A stretch of 64,000 nt of DNA from positions 61,581,860-61,645,859 of the forward strand of contig CM023454.1 in NCBI GenBank assembly GCA_013339765.2. Direction: 5' to 3'. Below, one piece after another: positions 1 through 10,716 of the stretch (the first letter of the stretch is position 1; each line of letters begins with the position of its first letter). A program made the position numbers and the translations under genes. Under the pieces are notes generated by a model. The model searched no databases and was not told the DNA's origin. It was given only the letters and a program-made list of their open reading frames with translations. Source of the stretch: Haemaphysalis longicornis. Taxonomy: Eukaryota; Arthropoda; Arachnida; Ixodida; Ixodidae.

Positions 1-270
1 TAAATATCTAGTGCAAATATACAACAAAATACCTAGAGACAGGGTATACATATAAAACGAGAGGTTTCATTTTTCAAAAGTTGCACTGCAAAAAAGTATT
101 ACCGTAAAACGAGCGATGCCTTTGGGATGTCCCATATTGTCGAGACACAGCAAACATAGCAAGAAGTTTGACACAACAATAGCAAAAAAAAACAATGGCA
201 GGAGTGTAGACATAAATGATCAGACCAACACATCGCAGAGATAATAAAAATGACGAAATAAAAAACCAAA
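1..270 (-). mobile_element. Eroded LINE 3'-UTR fragment
   Basis: An A-rich stretch without a credible reading frame. About 85 bases around 150-235 align, at roughly three-quarters identity by eye, with the 3' UTR of the LINE copy at 1488-2178 (around 1780-1860). Shared landmarks are a 'agtttgaca' word and a 'aaatgatcaga' word in the same order and spacing. I infer an old minus-strand LINE tail whose own 3' end lies left of the window. Confidence 0.45.
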
Positions 271-271
271 T

Positions 272-655
272 ATTTTTTTATTAGTGTGTCGAGGAACGAT
301 GTGCTGGTACAGCAAGAAAAGTACATATCTCAGAAAAATATAGAAAACAGCATTGTATAGTCTGAACGAGAATGAGATTCTTTAAGATACACACACGCCG
401 ACCCACGCACATGACCCGAGCACATATGCAAACAAGGCATTGCAATCACTGCATAGAAATAAGACGCTGCTCACTGCTATGAAGACTGCGAGTGTAATAC
501 AACAAGGCATGATCAGAACTCTATACACTGAAACTTGTAAACCGGAAAAAGATATTAGCTGAAGATCACGCCACAATGATGGCATAAATCTTAGATATAC
601 AGGGGAATATGGAAACAATTAGCTTACATACATAGTTAACCAAACAGGGCAGCAT
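272..655 (-). mobile_element. Possible second eroded LINE 3' fragment
   Basis: Around 272-300 the sequence resembles the conserved LINE 3' end found throughout the window (TTTATT, a GTGCCCAGGAAC-like word, then GCTGGTAC), but with substitutions and a deletion between the two hairpin arms. The rest is AT-rich and noncoding in appearance. The assignment rests on this short match only. Confidence 0.3.
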
Positions 656-869
656 AAAGTATGTGAGTTGAAGTTACTGACTAGGGTAAGCAAACTACTC
701 CTGGTTTGTCAAGCTTCGCAGTTTCTTATAAAAAATTTCCCCGCATTTCCCCGAGGTGAAGAATGTGAAAGTGTGATTGCACGAGTTGAATTTGCGCGGT
801 TCGGTAATGTTCGCGAAAGAGAGATCCCACATACACACACAACTACAAAGAAAGAAAGATGCATTTATT

Positions 870-1291
870 CACAGACACCTATTTGTGTTGTCGTTGTACT
901 TGATTGCTCGAGCGGATCTCAGCTTTGAAATTTCGTGTCAGTACTCCTTTAAGCGGGTGCATTCGCCCTTCTCACGCCAGATTCCTGGCCAATCCCCCAC
1001 GTGGGTATGTGCAATGCACAGACACCTATTTGTGTTATCGTTGTACTTGATTGCTAGAGCGGATCTCAGCTTTGAAATGTCGTGTCAGTACTCTAGCCCT
1101 TCTCACGCCCGATTCCTGGCCAATCCCCCACGTGGGTATGTGCCATGTCAGCGGCCAGGCAGCGCGCGCCCATCTCCCCCCATTGCCAAGGAAGACGAGG
1201 AGATTCCTGGCCAATCCCCCATGTGGGTATGTGCCATGTCAGCGGCCAGGCAGCGCGCGCCCATCTCCCCCCGTTGCCAAGGAAGACGACG
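870..1291. repeat. Compound tandem repeat (147-bp and 91-bp periods)
   Basis: A segment beginning ACAGACACCTATTTGTG at 871 recurs at 1018 (147-bp period). Inside it a GATTCCTGGCCAATCCCC module occurs at 980, 1111 and 1202; the last two are 91 bp apart and continue in near identity through a GC-rich stretch. The first two modules contain CACGTG (998-1003, 1129-1134); the third has CATGTG (1220-1225). Open frames crossing this block run on both strands and are best explained by the repeats. It may be the promoter or LTR region of an unidentified element. Confidence 0.7.
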
Positions 1292-1354
1292 AGCGCCCGC
1301 ACCCGCAGCTGTTGCTATGTGGAAGAACGGCGGTCGCCGGAATTCAGGGTCGCT

Positions 1355-1360
1355 TATAAA
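1355..1360 (+). promoter_or_regulatory. TATA-box-like sequence
   Basis: TATAAA in the context CGCTTATAAAGTGC, about 60 bases downstream of the E-box-like tandem repeats and followed by GC-poor sequence. Its position after a GC-rich repeat block resembles a core promoter, but no downstream gene is recognisable before the LINE tail at about 1488. Confidence 0.3.
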
Positions 1361-1487
1361 GTGCATTCGCACTTAAAAAGCTGGAAAGGGACGACAGAAT
1401 ATGTCCAAACATTCTGCGTGCATATTGTATAGGTGCTGAATGACTCTTGACACGGGCGGAGACATAAAATGGTCTAGGTGCCCTGAT

Positions 1488-2178
1488 TATAATAATAATA
1501 TAATAATTAAAGTACTAATATACTAATAATAATTATCAATCAAATAATCATGTTTCTTTATGTGCCCACGAACAGCCAGAGGCCTGAGTGCTGGCGCACG
1601 GATAGTCACATAAAAACAAAATACAATACCGATATCGCGAGAAACAAACAAACGACAAGACACACACAAATTGAAGTACTGAAAATGACAGAAATAAAGA
1701 ACAGGCGGAGCCTGGCTACAGGTAAAAAAATTAACAAAAGAAGATGCCTATGTTGCTCTGCCTGTCGTAACGGCCACGCGACACGCAGAGCAACAAAGTT
1801 TGACAGTAATACAACAAAAACAACGGCAAGAGGGTAGAGACAAATGATCAGACGAACAAATGACAGTAAACAGTTTCAAAAATAGGCAACTATCAGTTCG
1901 ATAGACACAACCACAGAGAAACCAAATTCCAGAAAAAAAAAACAGAAAAAAAGAACGACAGACATACCATAGATATTTACCGTGCGGTATTCAACAGCGC
2001 TCTACGGTAAATTTTAAAGGATTCCTGAAAGATGTCAAGGCGTTCAAAGAAGCGGTTTTTAACACTTTTGTATTCAGCGCACAGCAGAATGATTGCAGTT
2101 GCGAGCAGTGGTCAAGAACGGGCGATGCGACCTGATGGGCCTTTGTGGTACACTAAAGTTGAAACCGTTAAGCAATAA
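1488..2178 (-). mobile_element. 5'-truncated LINE (3' UTR plus ORF2 tail)
   Basis: The 3' end is at the left, with an AAT/ATC-rich tail and the conserved terminal hairpin at 1562-1599 (GTGCCCAC ... CTGGCGCAC on the plus strand). The segment at about 1975-2100 resembles the region around the end of ORF2 in other copies, including the 'tattcaacag' landmark seen just inside their stop codons. The copy is truncated about 600 bases from its 3' end and abuts the AAT-rich spacer of the next element. Confidence 0.65.
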
Positions 2179-2185
2179 TATTATT

Positions 2186-2626
2186 ATTAATATTCAATCA
2201 ATCAGTCAATGAATCTCTTTATTATAATGCCCAGGTACAGCCGTAGCCTTTGTTATGGCGCACTTAAGGAAAAGACAGACGACGACACAAATACATCCAC
2301 GCGTGAGAGGAACAACAAAATACAAGCGAAGAAAAAAAAGTAGAATGAAGAATAAAGGTCATTTAACAAACTCAATGATTTCGGCACATAAAGTTTCAAC
2401 AATTCCGATACGATAAAACACAGTGTCATAAAAATTTGACAATACAAACGGGCAGATATATATGAGTAGGAACTGTCACAAACGCGAGCAAAATAAACGG
2501 AAGGAGGGCAATGAAAATAGAATTAAAACTGGTGGGAACCAAGTCCCGGAGAGACAGAAGTAAGAAGGTCGCACATGTAAGACCGAAGGGGTGTATAAAC
2601 AGGTCAATATTAAGGGAGTAGAGATT
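2186..2626 (-). mobile_element. Short hairpin-tailed element, copy S1
   Basis: About 440 bp with the LINE-type terminal hairpin at 2227-2263 and a CAAT/TCAATCA tail, but no reverse-transcriptase sequence. It aligns end to end with 15430-15884 and 19795-20247. All three copies diverge from each other immediately after a GTAGAGATT word (ending 2626 here). This shared 5' limit suggests a discrete non-autonomous unit rather than random 5' truncation of a LINE. Confidence 0.65.
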
Positions 2627-3005
2627 GTATGTAGAGATAGAGAAGTATAGATAGAGATAATAACAATAATCAATCAATGAATCAATCTATTTTCAGTGCC
2701 CAGGAACGACGGTGATGTCTTAGTGCTGGTACACTAACAAATATAAAAACAAACAAAATGATATGGTACATACAACACGTATCACTAAAAGAAGTACAAA
2801 GAACGCTAATAACAATGATATCATACCCTATGGAAAGAAGAGTTAGCCACAAATAATGTACTGGTTAAGTGAACATACAGCCAATTAGAGGATAGTGAGG
2901 TAAGGATAAAAGCTATACAAACGAGAAGTTGAATAAAATGCAGTCACGAGCAAACAAAGGAAGGTGGCATAGCAAGATTGTGTGAAAGGAGTAAGGCATA
3001 TACCG

Positions 3006-5813
3006 TTAGCTACAAACAGCACTACTCAGCCCTGCACGAAACTGGGCGAGGGAGCCATTGAAAACATCCAATTTGTCACCAAGAAAGTTGTACAGGCTTT
3101 GCAGTCGGTGGACAGGCGAGTGACGACTACTAGTTGCACCAGTATGGAATGGATAGCGCGATCGCGTGCACTTCTGGGGAATTCGGAGCATAAGCTGGCA
3201 CAGAAGTTCTGGGCAGGAAATGACTCCGTGTAGTAGCTTGTGCAGAAAAAGAAGATCAGCTCGATCACGCCTAGAACACAACGGAATAAGCTTAGGAAGC
3301 TGATGTTGACTACAGGACAAAACAGAACCGCGTCCTAGCCGGTGTTTATATATTGACAGGAATGTTTTCTGCACTCGTTCAAGATTCTGGTGGTCGGACT
3401 GGCAGGTTCCATTCCAAACGACAGATGAGTATTCTAATTGGGGGAGGCATACTGATGAGTAAAGCCTTAAAAAGGGGACAGGAGAAGGGAAATCTCTCGT
3501 AAACCTGCACACCGCACCGAGAGAGAGGAGGGCCCGCCCGACCACCTGTCGAATATGGGGAGTGAAACTGATGGAGCTGTCGAACAGCACTCCCAGGTCT
3601 CTAACCTCGGAACGTTTCGACAGACGAGCATTATTAAGCGTGTAAGAGAATTGTAAAGAATGTGTTTTCCCGTTGTATGTGACAACTTTGGTTTTATTAG
3701 AGTTAAGAATTAATCCCTGCTCAGCAGACCAGAGCGCGAAAGATGAGATGTCATGTTAAAGGGCGAGGCAGTCCTCTGGGCAATTATTATTTTGCAAACC
3801 TTAATATCGTCAGCATACAAAAGAAAAAACGAGCTCTTAATACAGGTAAATACGTCATTAATGAAGAGAGAGAACAGAAGAGGGCCCAACACGGACCCCT
3901 GACGTACGCCGCTGGTGGGAATGTAGTCGACAGATCTTTGGCCATTTACACTGACATAACAACGTCTGTTAAGAAGATAGCTGCCTATTAAGGCCACTAG
4001 TGGAGCATTGACGCCACAGAGCAACAGTTTTTGAGCAACAGTGGATGAGTAACAAGATCAAAAGCCTTGCTTAGATCACAGTAGACTGTGTCAATCTGGC
4101 CTCGGTGTGTGACTGCTTTGGATGCATGCGTCATAAAGCAGGTGAGTTTAGTTGTCGTTGACCGCCCAGTTATAAAACCATGCTGATCGGGTAACAACGC
4201 ATTTTTTACGGACGAAGACAAAACTGTGTGTAACGAGGACTCAATAAGTTTGGACGCGGCACAGAGGATTAAAACCGGCCGGTAGTTCGTTGGATCTGCG
4301 CGGTTGCCTGACTTAAAGATAGGATATATTCTAGAAATTTTCCATGTAGCTGGAAATGTGTTAGTAGTTAGCAGGTATTAAATATAGATGTTAGAACAGG
4401 AACTAGAATATCTTTAAAAGCTTTAAGTATGGCCGCAGGGATGGCATCTGGGCCAGACGACAAAGAAGGTTTCATGTGCTTGAGGCTTTCAAATACAAGC
4501 TTCTCATCAAGAAGAACTGAACTTGCCCCACGCACGCCGTTGATAAACCGAGATGTCTCACTGTCTCTGGAAGGTGCGAAAGTGCTACCAAAGTGACGCG
4601 CGAAGGAACTGGCTACATCAGTTACCTCAGCCCCGGAAGAATCCACTAAACGGATGCGATCATCTGCGTTTTTTGAGTGGGAACGAATGAACTACCAGAA
4701 TTTTGAAGGGTCACGCATTGAACTAATCTCCACGGACTCAAGGTAGTAACTATAGTCTTTTTTTATAAAGCTTTTAACACGTTGAGCGGTGAATTCGAAA
4801 CTCTTCCTTCCACTTAGCGAGGCCAGAGTCACGTGCCTTTCTATACGCGAGGTCTTTCAGCTTAAGGGCAGCTCGGAGTTCATTGGAGAACCAAAAAGGA
4901 AATTTATGCGAGTTTTTGCTCTTCGGGATAAACCGGTCCATACCATTCTTTACAATTTCCGTAAAGCACTCGACTTTCGCGTCAACATCAGAGTAGATCA
5001 AGACAGTGGACCAATCGGCAGAGGAAAGATATTGGTATAAACCTACATAGTCACCCCGCCTAAAGCAATAACGGCGAGGGGTAGAGTATGAGGATTGAGA
5101 TATGTAACGCTGTACGGATAAAGATGCGGAAATGAGAAGTGGAGGGTGAAGTTTATCAGGACGGACAACACCAATGCCGAATGAAAAACTTGCGCATTTG
5201 ATATGTCCATGAAACAAAGGTCTAAAATGCTACCACTGCAGTTCATAGTACGATTTAACTGGTGGAAGAAAGTAAATGCTGAGAAATCAAGAATCATGCT
5301 GCACTTTTGTTCATTGTTATAATTGTAGTGAGAAAAGGTATGGTTATCCCATTCAACACCTGGTGTGTTGAAGTCGCCCAAGACAAGCAGCTTGTGATTG
5401 CTGATAAGTGTAGACGCTTGCTCGATAGATGAAAGGATACTATTGAACACCGAGGGGGTGGTATCAGGGGGAACATAGAACGCCCCAATAAGGAACTTCT
5501 TGCCTTCAAGGAGGAGCACATCAAGCCAGACACATTCCCTTTGTGTTTCATGCTCCGGATGTCGAACGCATTGCAGAGATTTCTCTAGCACTACAAGAAC
5601 ACATCCGCCTTTTTTCTCAGAACCTGCCGAATTTTTGTCAGCACGATAAACTTGTTAATTAGGAGGAAAATATTGAGCGGAGGAAATGTGTTTGAAAGCC
5701 AAGTTTCTGTGATAACAATGATTGGGTATGTAGAGGATAGAACATTCGCGAAAAACTCAGAACATTTAGTACGTAGCCCGCGGGAATTTTGATACTATAT
5801 TTCCAAGCTAGCA
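3006..5813 (-). pseudogene. LINE ORF2: endonuclease-reverse transcriptase, broken (L2)
   Basis: ORF2 normally encodes the AP-type endonuclease and the reverse transcriptase that together carry out target-primed reverse transcription. Going 5' to 3' (right to left): a YQN.RGLRTK endonuclease start near 5770, GDFNTPGVEW and PDKFHPPL near 5390 and 5165, the RT palm entry SSGPDAIPAAILK near 4450, NQHGF near 4170, DLSKAFD near 4070, SGVRQGSVLGPLLFS near 3900 and the catalytic YADD near 3820. The C-terminal domain ends at 3006. At least six frame changes separate these blocks, so no functional protein can be made. The start overlaps the ORF1 stop (TAATG at 5812-5816), although the frame right after it is also shifted. 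Confidence 0.85.
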
Positions 5814-6905
5814 TTACATTTTGTCATCGAGTGGAACGGAGTTGGTGTTGGGGGAAGGAATCATGTCCGAATGAAGTCTACCTCGAAAGGGCTTGAACAA
5901 ACAGTCCGAGGGCCAGGTACAGGGGTCACATTAACGCTGAAAGTACATGTCGTCGACACCGACACAGAATGATGCATACGTTTCATACTTGGTCTTAAGT
6001 CGGTGGCAGAATAGCGGTGCAACGTTCACTGAAGACAGGTGGGCTTGGAGCTGCCCCGCCGTCGTACTTGGACTTAGTTTCGACACGAAAACAAGCTTGG
6101 GGCGCTTCGGTGGATCCACAACAACCAAGCCAGTCGAGTCGGATGATCCAAGTAAGGCTGGTTCCTTGCTCTTCGTCGTCCGGAGTCCACCACTGCGAGA
6201 TGGTACGTTTACTGAAGCGGTGGGTAGCAAGGCAGGCAGTGGAGGCGTCGCTTGTCATCGCCGCTGGCGCAATTGTGGCAGGTGTGTGGGCGGACGGAGA
6301 GGTGTTGTTGCAGCGATCGAGTCGGTCGCCCTCAATGCACCGACACTCTGAACACGAGCCGCCGCAGCCAAGTTGGGGTTGGGAGGTGTAGTACCGGGAG
6401 GCCGTATGGATGCGACGCTCAGCGATAGCTCGTCGCGCAGGCGTCTAACCTCCGATCGGAGAGAGGCGATGGTGTCCGTCTGTTGGGATAGCGCGCGTGT
6501 GTTCTCCCTGCGTAGCCGGTCATTGCACACCCGAAGCTCGGTGACCGCGTCTGTGAGGAACGAGATCCCTTGCAGCGCGTTGAGTAGGAGCTCGCGCAAA
6601 CCTGTTTATCATTCCCCATGAATGAGAGGAGAGACGGCGGGAGCGGCGAGGGGCGCCGAGGCAGGAATGCGGGGGCTCACCATCGAGTCGTCCGCGGCGT
6701 CGCTAGGCCTACCTTCGCCATCCACAGTCACACATCGGTCGCATAAGAACGGCTGAGCACCCGAATGTAGAAGCTGGAGTTCTTCGTCCGGCAGCACCAC
6801 AGACTTGTCATGAGCACGTCGTTTGTACGAAACCCAGCGTTGATATTTCTGTCTGCCATAGAAAACGTCGGACCATAATACACATGTGTCTGTACTGGGC
6901 GCCAT
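5814..6905 (-). pseudogene. LINE ORF1: PHD finger / coiled-coil protein, broken (L2)
   Basis: ORF1 of these LINEs is presumed to bind the element's RNA. The start is the ATG at 6905 in GTGATGGCGCC; the upstream in-frame GTG is not needed. The N-terminus (6905-6609) carries a degenerate PHD-like cysteine pattern: DTCVLW, where the second Cys is now Trp, then later Cys pairs. A coiled-coil segment with LRRENTRALSQQ heptads follows (about 6599-6400), then a linker and the RRM-like C-terminus FVSKLSP...RLKTKYETYASF near 6100-5950. It ends in KPFRG and a TAA at 5814-5816. At least two frameshifts separate the blocks. Confidence 0.75.
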
Positions 6906-6939
6906 CACGCGGCGATGGCCCGCGTGATGGCGATAATAA

Positions 6940-8655
6940 TAATAATAACAATATTACTCAATCATTAAATGTTTATTAGAGTGCCCAGGATCAACCGAGG
7001 CCTTGGTTCTGGCGCACTGAGGAAGACAAAATGCGGCACTAATATACAGCAGAAACTCAAAATATAAACAGTCAACGAGAAGAACGAGTGTAGAAAAAAA
7101 AACAGCAATAAAACCCTCAGGATAATAAAAAGGTATTCTATCCAAAATTAGACGATTAGAAACTCTAATGGTGGATCAATGGCAAAAGTATGTGGAACAA
7201 TGGTCACAGCAGTTAGGTTTAGCAAGCAGACACAAATATATTCGCAGATATAGGCGAAAACACAAAGCTTCAATGAGGCATGAATGTATGAAACAAAATA
7301 CTGGAACTGATTTGTGAACTTACAGCAACAGAAGATGGAAAGTACCAGATACATCACAGTGGCTCCTCACGGCACAATAAATCGGGTGCGATGTAATGCA
7401 AGTAGCATAACGTAATATATGACATGTCAATAAAGCAATTATAGCCACAAAGTTATGAATGTATAGGACTTACAAACAAGAAACAAGAGCTCTGAAGACA
7501 TTGCACACACAAAAACGACATAAAAATAAAAAAAACTAAGAAAACCAGTGCCGAAAACACGAGTAATTATCGTATCACAGCTAACAACCCAGTGAAAAAA
7601 TTCCGAAGGGGACGTTGAAATATATCAAGTTTTTCAGAGTGACAGTTATAAAGACGTAGCACTCTTTGGATGGGGGAATGGGTGTTGAGTGCTGTAGCTT
7701 AATGAAAAGGGGGGGGGGGACCTTTTTGTTTTTTGTGAAACACGAAGGCTGACTTGTGCAAGTAGTTCCTAGCATGGGATAATACCATGAAGCAGTTTAT
7801 ATAGAAAAAGAAGATCTAGGCGGGTTCGCCGACAACTATGAGAGACAGGTAATGGGAATCTGGATACTGGTCAGGCAGTCTCGGGAGGCCCAGAGGAAAA
7901 ACGATGGCTGTATATTGATAGAAATTTGGTTTGAACACGCTCTATACGTTTGCTGTTAGAATGACAGGTTTCATTTCACACGACAGAGGCATATTCTAGT
8001 TGAGGAATGCAAAAAATTCTGAATAGTTTCAGGAATGAATTAGGAGACCGAAAATCTCGTGAAAATCTGCATACAGCACTAAGAGAGCGAAGAGCCCGCC
8101 GATTAAGTTGATCTACATGGGGCGAGAAAGTTAAGCCGCAATCAAAGAGCACTCCAAGGTCTCTCATACCATCAACCCTAGACAGGGGGCAGCCGTAAAT
8201 GGTGGGAAGAAAGTAAAGGTTGTCTGTTTTTCGGCTATAAGTGATGACTTTTGTTTTCTTTGGATTAAGATTTAATCTATTCTCTGAACACCATTTAAAG
8301 AACGAGGACACGTCTTGGTTTAGGGAAACACAGTCCTCAGCAGACCTAATACGTTTGAATATTTTGATGTCGTCAGCATAGATTAGGAATGAAGACTTCA
8401 TGATTGCAGCTGACACATCGTTTATAAAAATAGAAAACAGCAGGGCCCAACACAGAGCCTTGGGGCACACCACTTGTTGTCCTGTACATAGCGGACTTCT
8501 TGCCGTGACAAAACACTCACATAACAAAACCGATTGTGTAGATAACTTCACAACAATGCAACGACTGGTGCATCGATGACAGACAGTAAAAGCTTATTAA
8601 GTAACAACGAGTGGCAAACAACATCGAATGCCCGGCTCAGATAGCAGTATAAAAT
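6940..8655 (-). mobile_element. 5'-truncated LINE, copy L3
   Basis: The minus-strand copy has its hairpin at 6981-7017 and ends at about 8655 inside the reverse transcriptase. Its 3' UTR matches the full-length copy at 29570-34157 closely (for example CACTAATATACAG after the hairpin), so the two belong to one subfamily. The neighbour on the left is the 5' end of L2, across an AAT repeat. Confidence 0.8.
7567..8655 (-). pseudogene. LINE ORF2 C-terminal half (L3)
   Basis: This is the 3' part of a LINE reverse transcriptase. Visible are LLFSIFINDVSAAI and the catalytic LIYADDIKIF around 8380, the thumb segment RDLGVLFDCGLTFSPH near 8140, and the C-terminal domain ending ...GLLAVIR with TAA at 7567-7569. 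The 5' truncation removes the endonuclease and the RT fingers. A C-rich run on the coding strand (G-run at about 7711-7720) changes the frame near the end. The matching copy at 30213-33067 shows what is missing. Confidence 0.8.
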
Positions 8656-8659
8656 TAGT

Positions 8660-9145
8660 AAGAATAATACTCAATGAATATTTCAATCAACCTTTATTAA
8701 AGTGCCCAGGATTAGCCGAAGCCTTCCTGCTGGCGCACTGTGAGGGAAAAAGAGGCCGCCTTGAAATACATCAGCGGCTGACACAAAAACAGCCAGGAAT
8801 AAAGGTGGCTGTGTAAAGAACAAGAAACTTCAATACTACAGATAATACAGTCGAAAGTGGTATCCAAATAACATTACACGACTAACCGAGACTGGAAATG
8901 ATGATACATTGCAAAAGCACATCGTACAATGAACATGGCAATAACATGAAGCATGAATTACATAAAAATGTATAAAACAAAGTACAGGAAATATTTGTAA
9001 CTCTTCACAGAAAGTCATAAGTTACAGAAACATTTCTTACTGTGCCCTGTTTGGGCCACCTAAAAATATGCCTGAAGAGTTCACTACAGAAGTGTGTCAT
9101 AGTACGTACAACGATTACGCCCGCAGCACAAACAACATATACAAA
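8660..9145 (-). mobile_element. LINE 3'-UTR stub, copy L4
   Basis: It has the TCAATCA tail and terminal hairpin (8702-8738), followed by about 400 bases of A-rich 3' UTR without RT motifs. Its right end is an AAT/ATT-rich spacer into which the Gypsy element inserted. Confidence 0.6.
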
Positions 9146-9160
9146 TAATAATATTAATAT

Positions 9161-9397
9161 TGTGGGCATTGGGGGTGTACTGTTGTGATATTTGTGCCTG
9201 GAAGCGACATGACCGTTGTTATATCCAGTGTGGAACACGGCGGGTCAATCCCTCTGTTCCTTCTACCCATCCAAACCCATCGCCACTGTCATCTGTGTAT
9301 AACCATCATCATCCCCGGACAGTTCCGTCTTTCGGTGGCCTGTGCTCGGGAGCCTAATTAAAAGTGGTCCTTCAGCACCTCGGAGCTCTGTCTCTCA
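9161..9397 (+). repeat. 5' LTR of the Gypsy element
   Basis: 237 bp, beginning TGTGGGCATT and ending TCTCTCA. A TATA-like TGTATAAC lies at 9297-9304 and an AATTAAA polyadenylation-like signal near 9356. It matches the 3' LTR except for one extra G in the early G-run and one G/T difference about 38 bases in. Confidence 0.95.
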
Positions 9398-9399
9398 AG

Positions 9400-9417
9400 T
9401 GGTGGAGGGTGCGCTCG
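9400..9417 (+). promoter_or_regulatory. Candidate primer-binding site
   Basis: TGGTGGAGGGTGCGCTCG begins two bases after the 5' LTR. Starting with TGG (complement of a tRNA CCA end) and lying next to the LTR fits a minus-strand primer site. I could not match it to a specific tRNA. Confidence 0.5.
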
Positions 9418-9493
9418 ATTCCTCCGTTTACCTCCCTTGGTTGCACCGCTGGAGCTTCGATCAGGTCGGCGACTGCCGGAGGCAGACATCCCC

Positions 9494-10716
9494 ATGCAGC
9501 AGGAAAGCAGCCGTGGTGCTTCAAACGCAGGAGCTCCTGCTCAGCCTGCCTTCACGATCACCACTCCCCAGCGTGATCCTCCGGACTTTGCTGGCCTACG
9601 GGGCGATGATGTGGAAGAATGGCTCGACCACTTCAATCGAGTGAGTTCGTACAACCGGTGGGATGACACGTTCAAACTCCGCATAGTTGCTTTTTCCCTA
9701 ACCGAAGTAGCGAAGACATGGTTCTTCAACAATCGGGACACCTTCGATGATTGGTCAGGTTTCACCCAAGAGTTACGCAAGGTATTTGGTACATCGTCTG
9801 GTCGCTTGGCAGCCAAGAAGAAACTTGACGCTCGGGTGCAGCACGCGGAGGAGACATATGCTTCCTACATTGAGGATGTCCTCGCGCTGTGCCGTCGAGT
9901 TGATAAAGATATGCCCGAAACGGACAGGGTGCGGCACATCATTAAAGGGGTCTCCCTCTTTTGCTTTCAACGCTATGGCGATCCAAAATCCCGCTACCGT
10001 TGCCGATGTGCGAAGCATTTGTCAGCGGCTTGACCAACTTCAGGCTATCCGACTCCAACCCGATCCCTGGAGCATCGGCTCTTCGGGGAGTACAGAGCTG
10101 CGTTCTTTGATTCGGGCCATCATTCGCGAAGAGTTACAGCAGCGCGATGCACCCTGTCATCACAGCAATCCGGTCAATGACGTCCACGCACAAGGGCTGC
10201 GTGACATAATTAGAGAGGAGCTCGCAGCTGTGACAACCGTTCCGCGGCCCAGCCAGTCTGCTTTACTTCACGTGCCTACATACTCGGAAGCTGTTTCAAG
10301 GCAACCTGTGTCCACAGAGCACATTGCTCCTCCAACTCCTCACGGCCAGTTGACCGCCATTTCTACGCCTTCCGCTCCACCGTTTTTTCGTTCAACGTGG
10401 CAAGCACCGCGTCCTATAGATGACCGGGCCTGTCTGCTACTACTGCGGCATCCGGGGGCACATTTCTAGATTTTGCCGTCGACGGCAGCAAGACGAGAGG
10501 CGCGGCTACGCCCCTTACGAGCGGGACTACTACAGCTACTCTCCTCGTCAGCATGCGTATTCATCATCTCCTCGCCGCCGATCACCGCCTCCTGACACCA
10601 GAGACCTTCCGCGGGACTCCCGGCCCTCTCGCCGTCATTCTCCTTCGCCCTTCCAGCGCGCTTTGTCTCCTCTTCGTCCCGTTTCCAATACTTCCAACCA
10701 GCACCAGGAAAACTAG
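9494..10716 (+). pseudogene. gag: Gypsy gag (capsid and nucleocapsid), frameshifted
   Basis: Gag forms the virus-like particle and packages the RNA. The chosen start is the ATG at 9494 (MQQESSRG). The capsid-type region includes GLRGDDVEEWLDHFNRV and the DWSGFTQELRKVFG segment, typical of Gypsy-group retrotransposon gag. The nucleocapsid has one CCHC zinc knuckle, C-X2-C-X4-H-X4-C, at 10435-10476, followed by an Arg/Ser/Pro-rich tail ending at a TAG near 10714. Frame changes occur near 9957 and near 10425, so three frames are needed to follow the protein. The interruptions are indels rather than stop codons. Confidence 0.85.

Larger units (their letters stand above)
2665..6932 (-). mobile_element. 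Full-length LINE, copy L2
   Basis: A complete minus-strand non-LTR retrotransposon, about 4.27 kb. It has a TGAT-type tail and terminal hairpin (2696-2734), a short 3' UTR, ORF2 (3006-5813), ORF1 (5814-6905) and a 27-nt 5' UTR. Its 5' end directly meets an AAT repeat that carries the tail of the next copy. Endonuclease and reverse-transcriptase motifs place it in the CR1/jockey assemblage; I do not assign a clade. Both frames are disrupted. Confidence 0.85.

Noticed and set aside
777..1376. Open frame of 199 codons on the plus strand
   Set aside because: It runs through tandem repeats with open frames on both strands and in overlapping registers; no domain, and low-complexity repeats explain it.
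9160..9357. Short plus-strand frame repeated at 14298-14492
   Set aside because: Both lie in the LTRs, so the duplication is the LTR itself and not a repeated gene.
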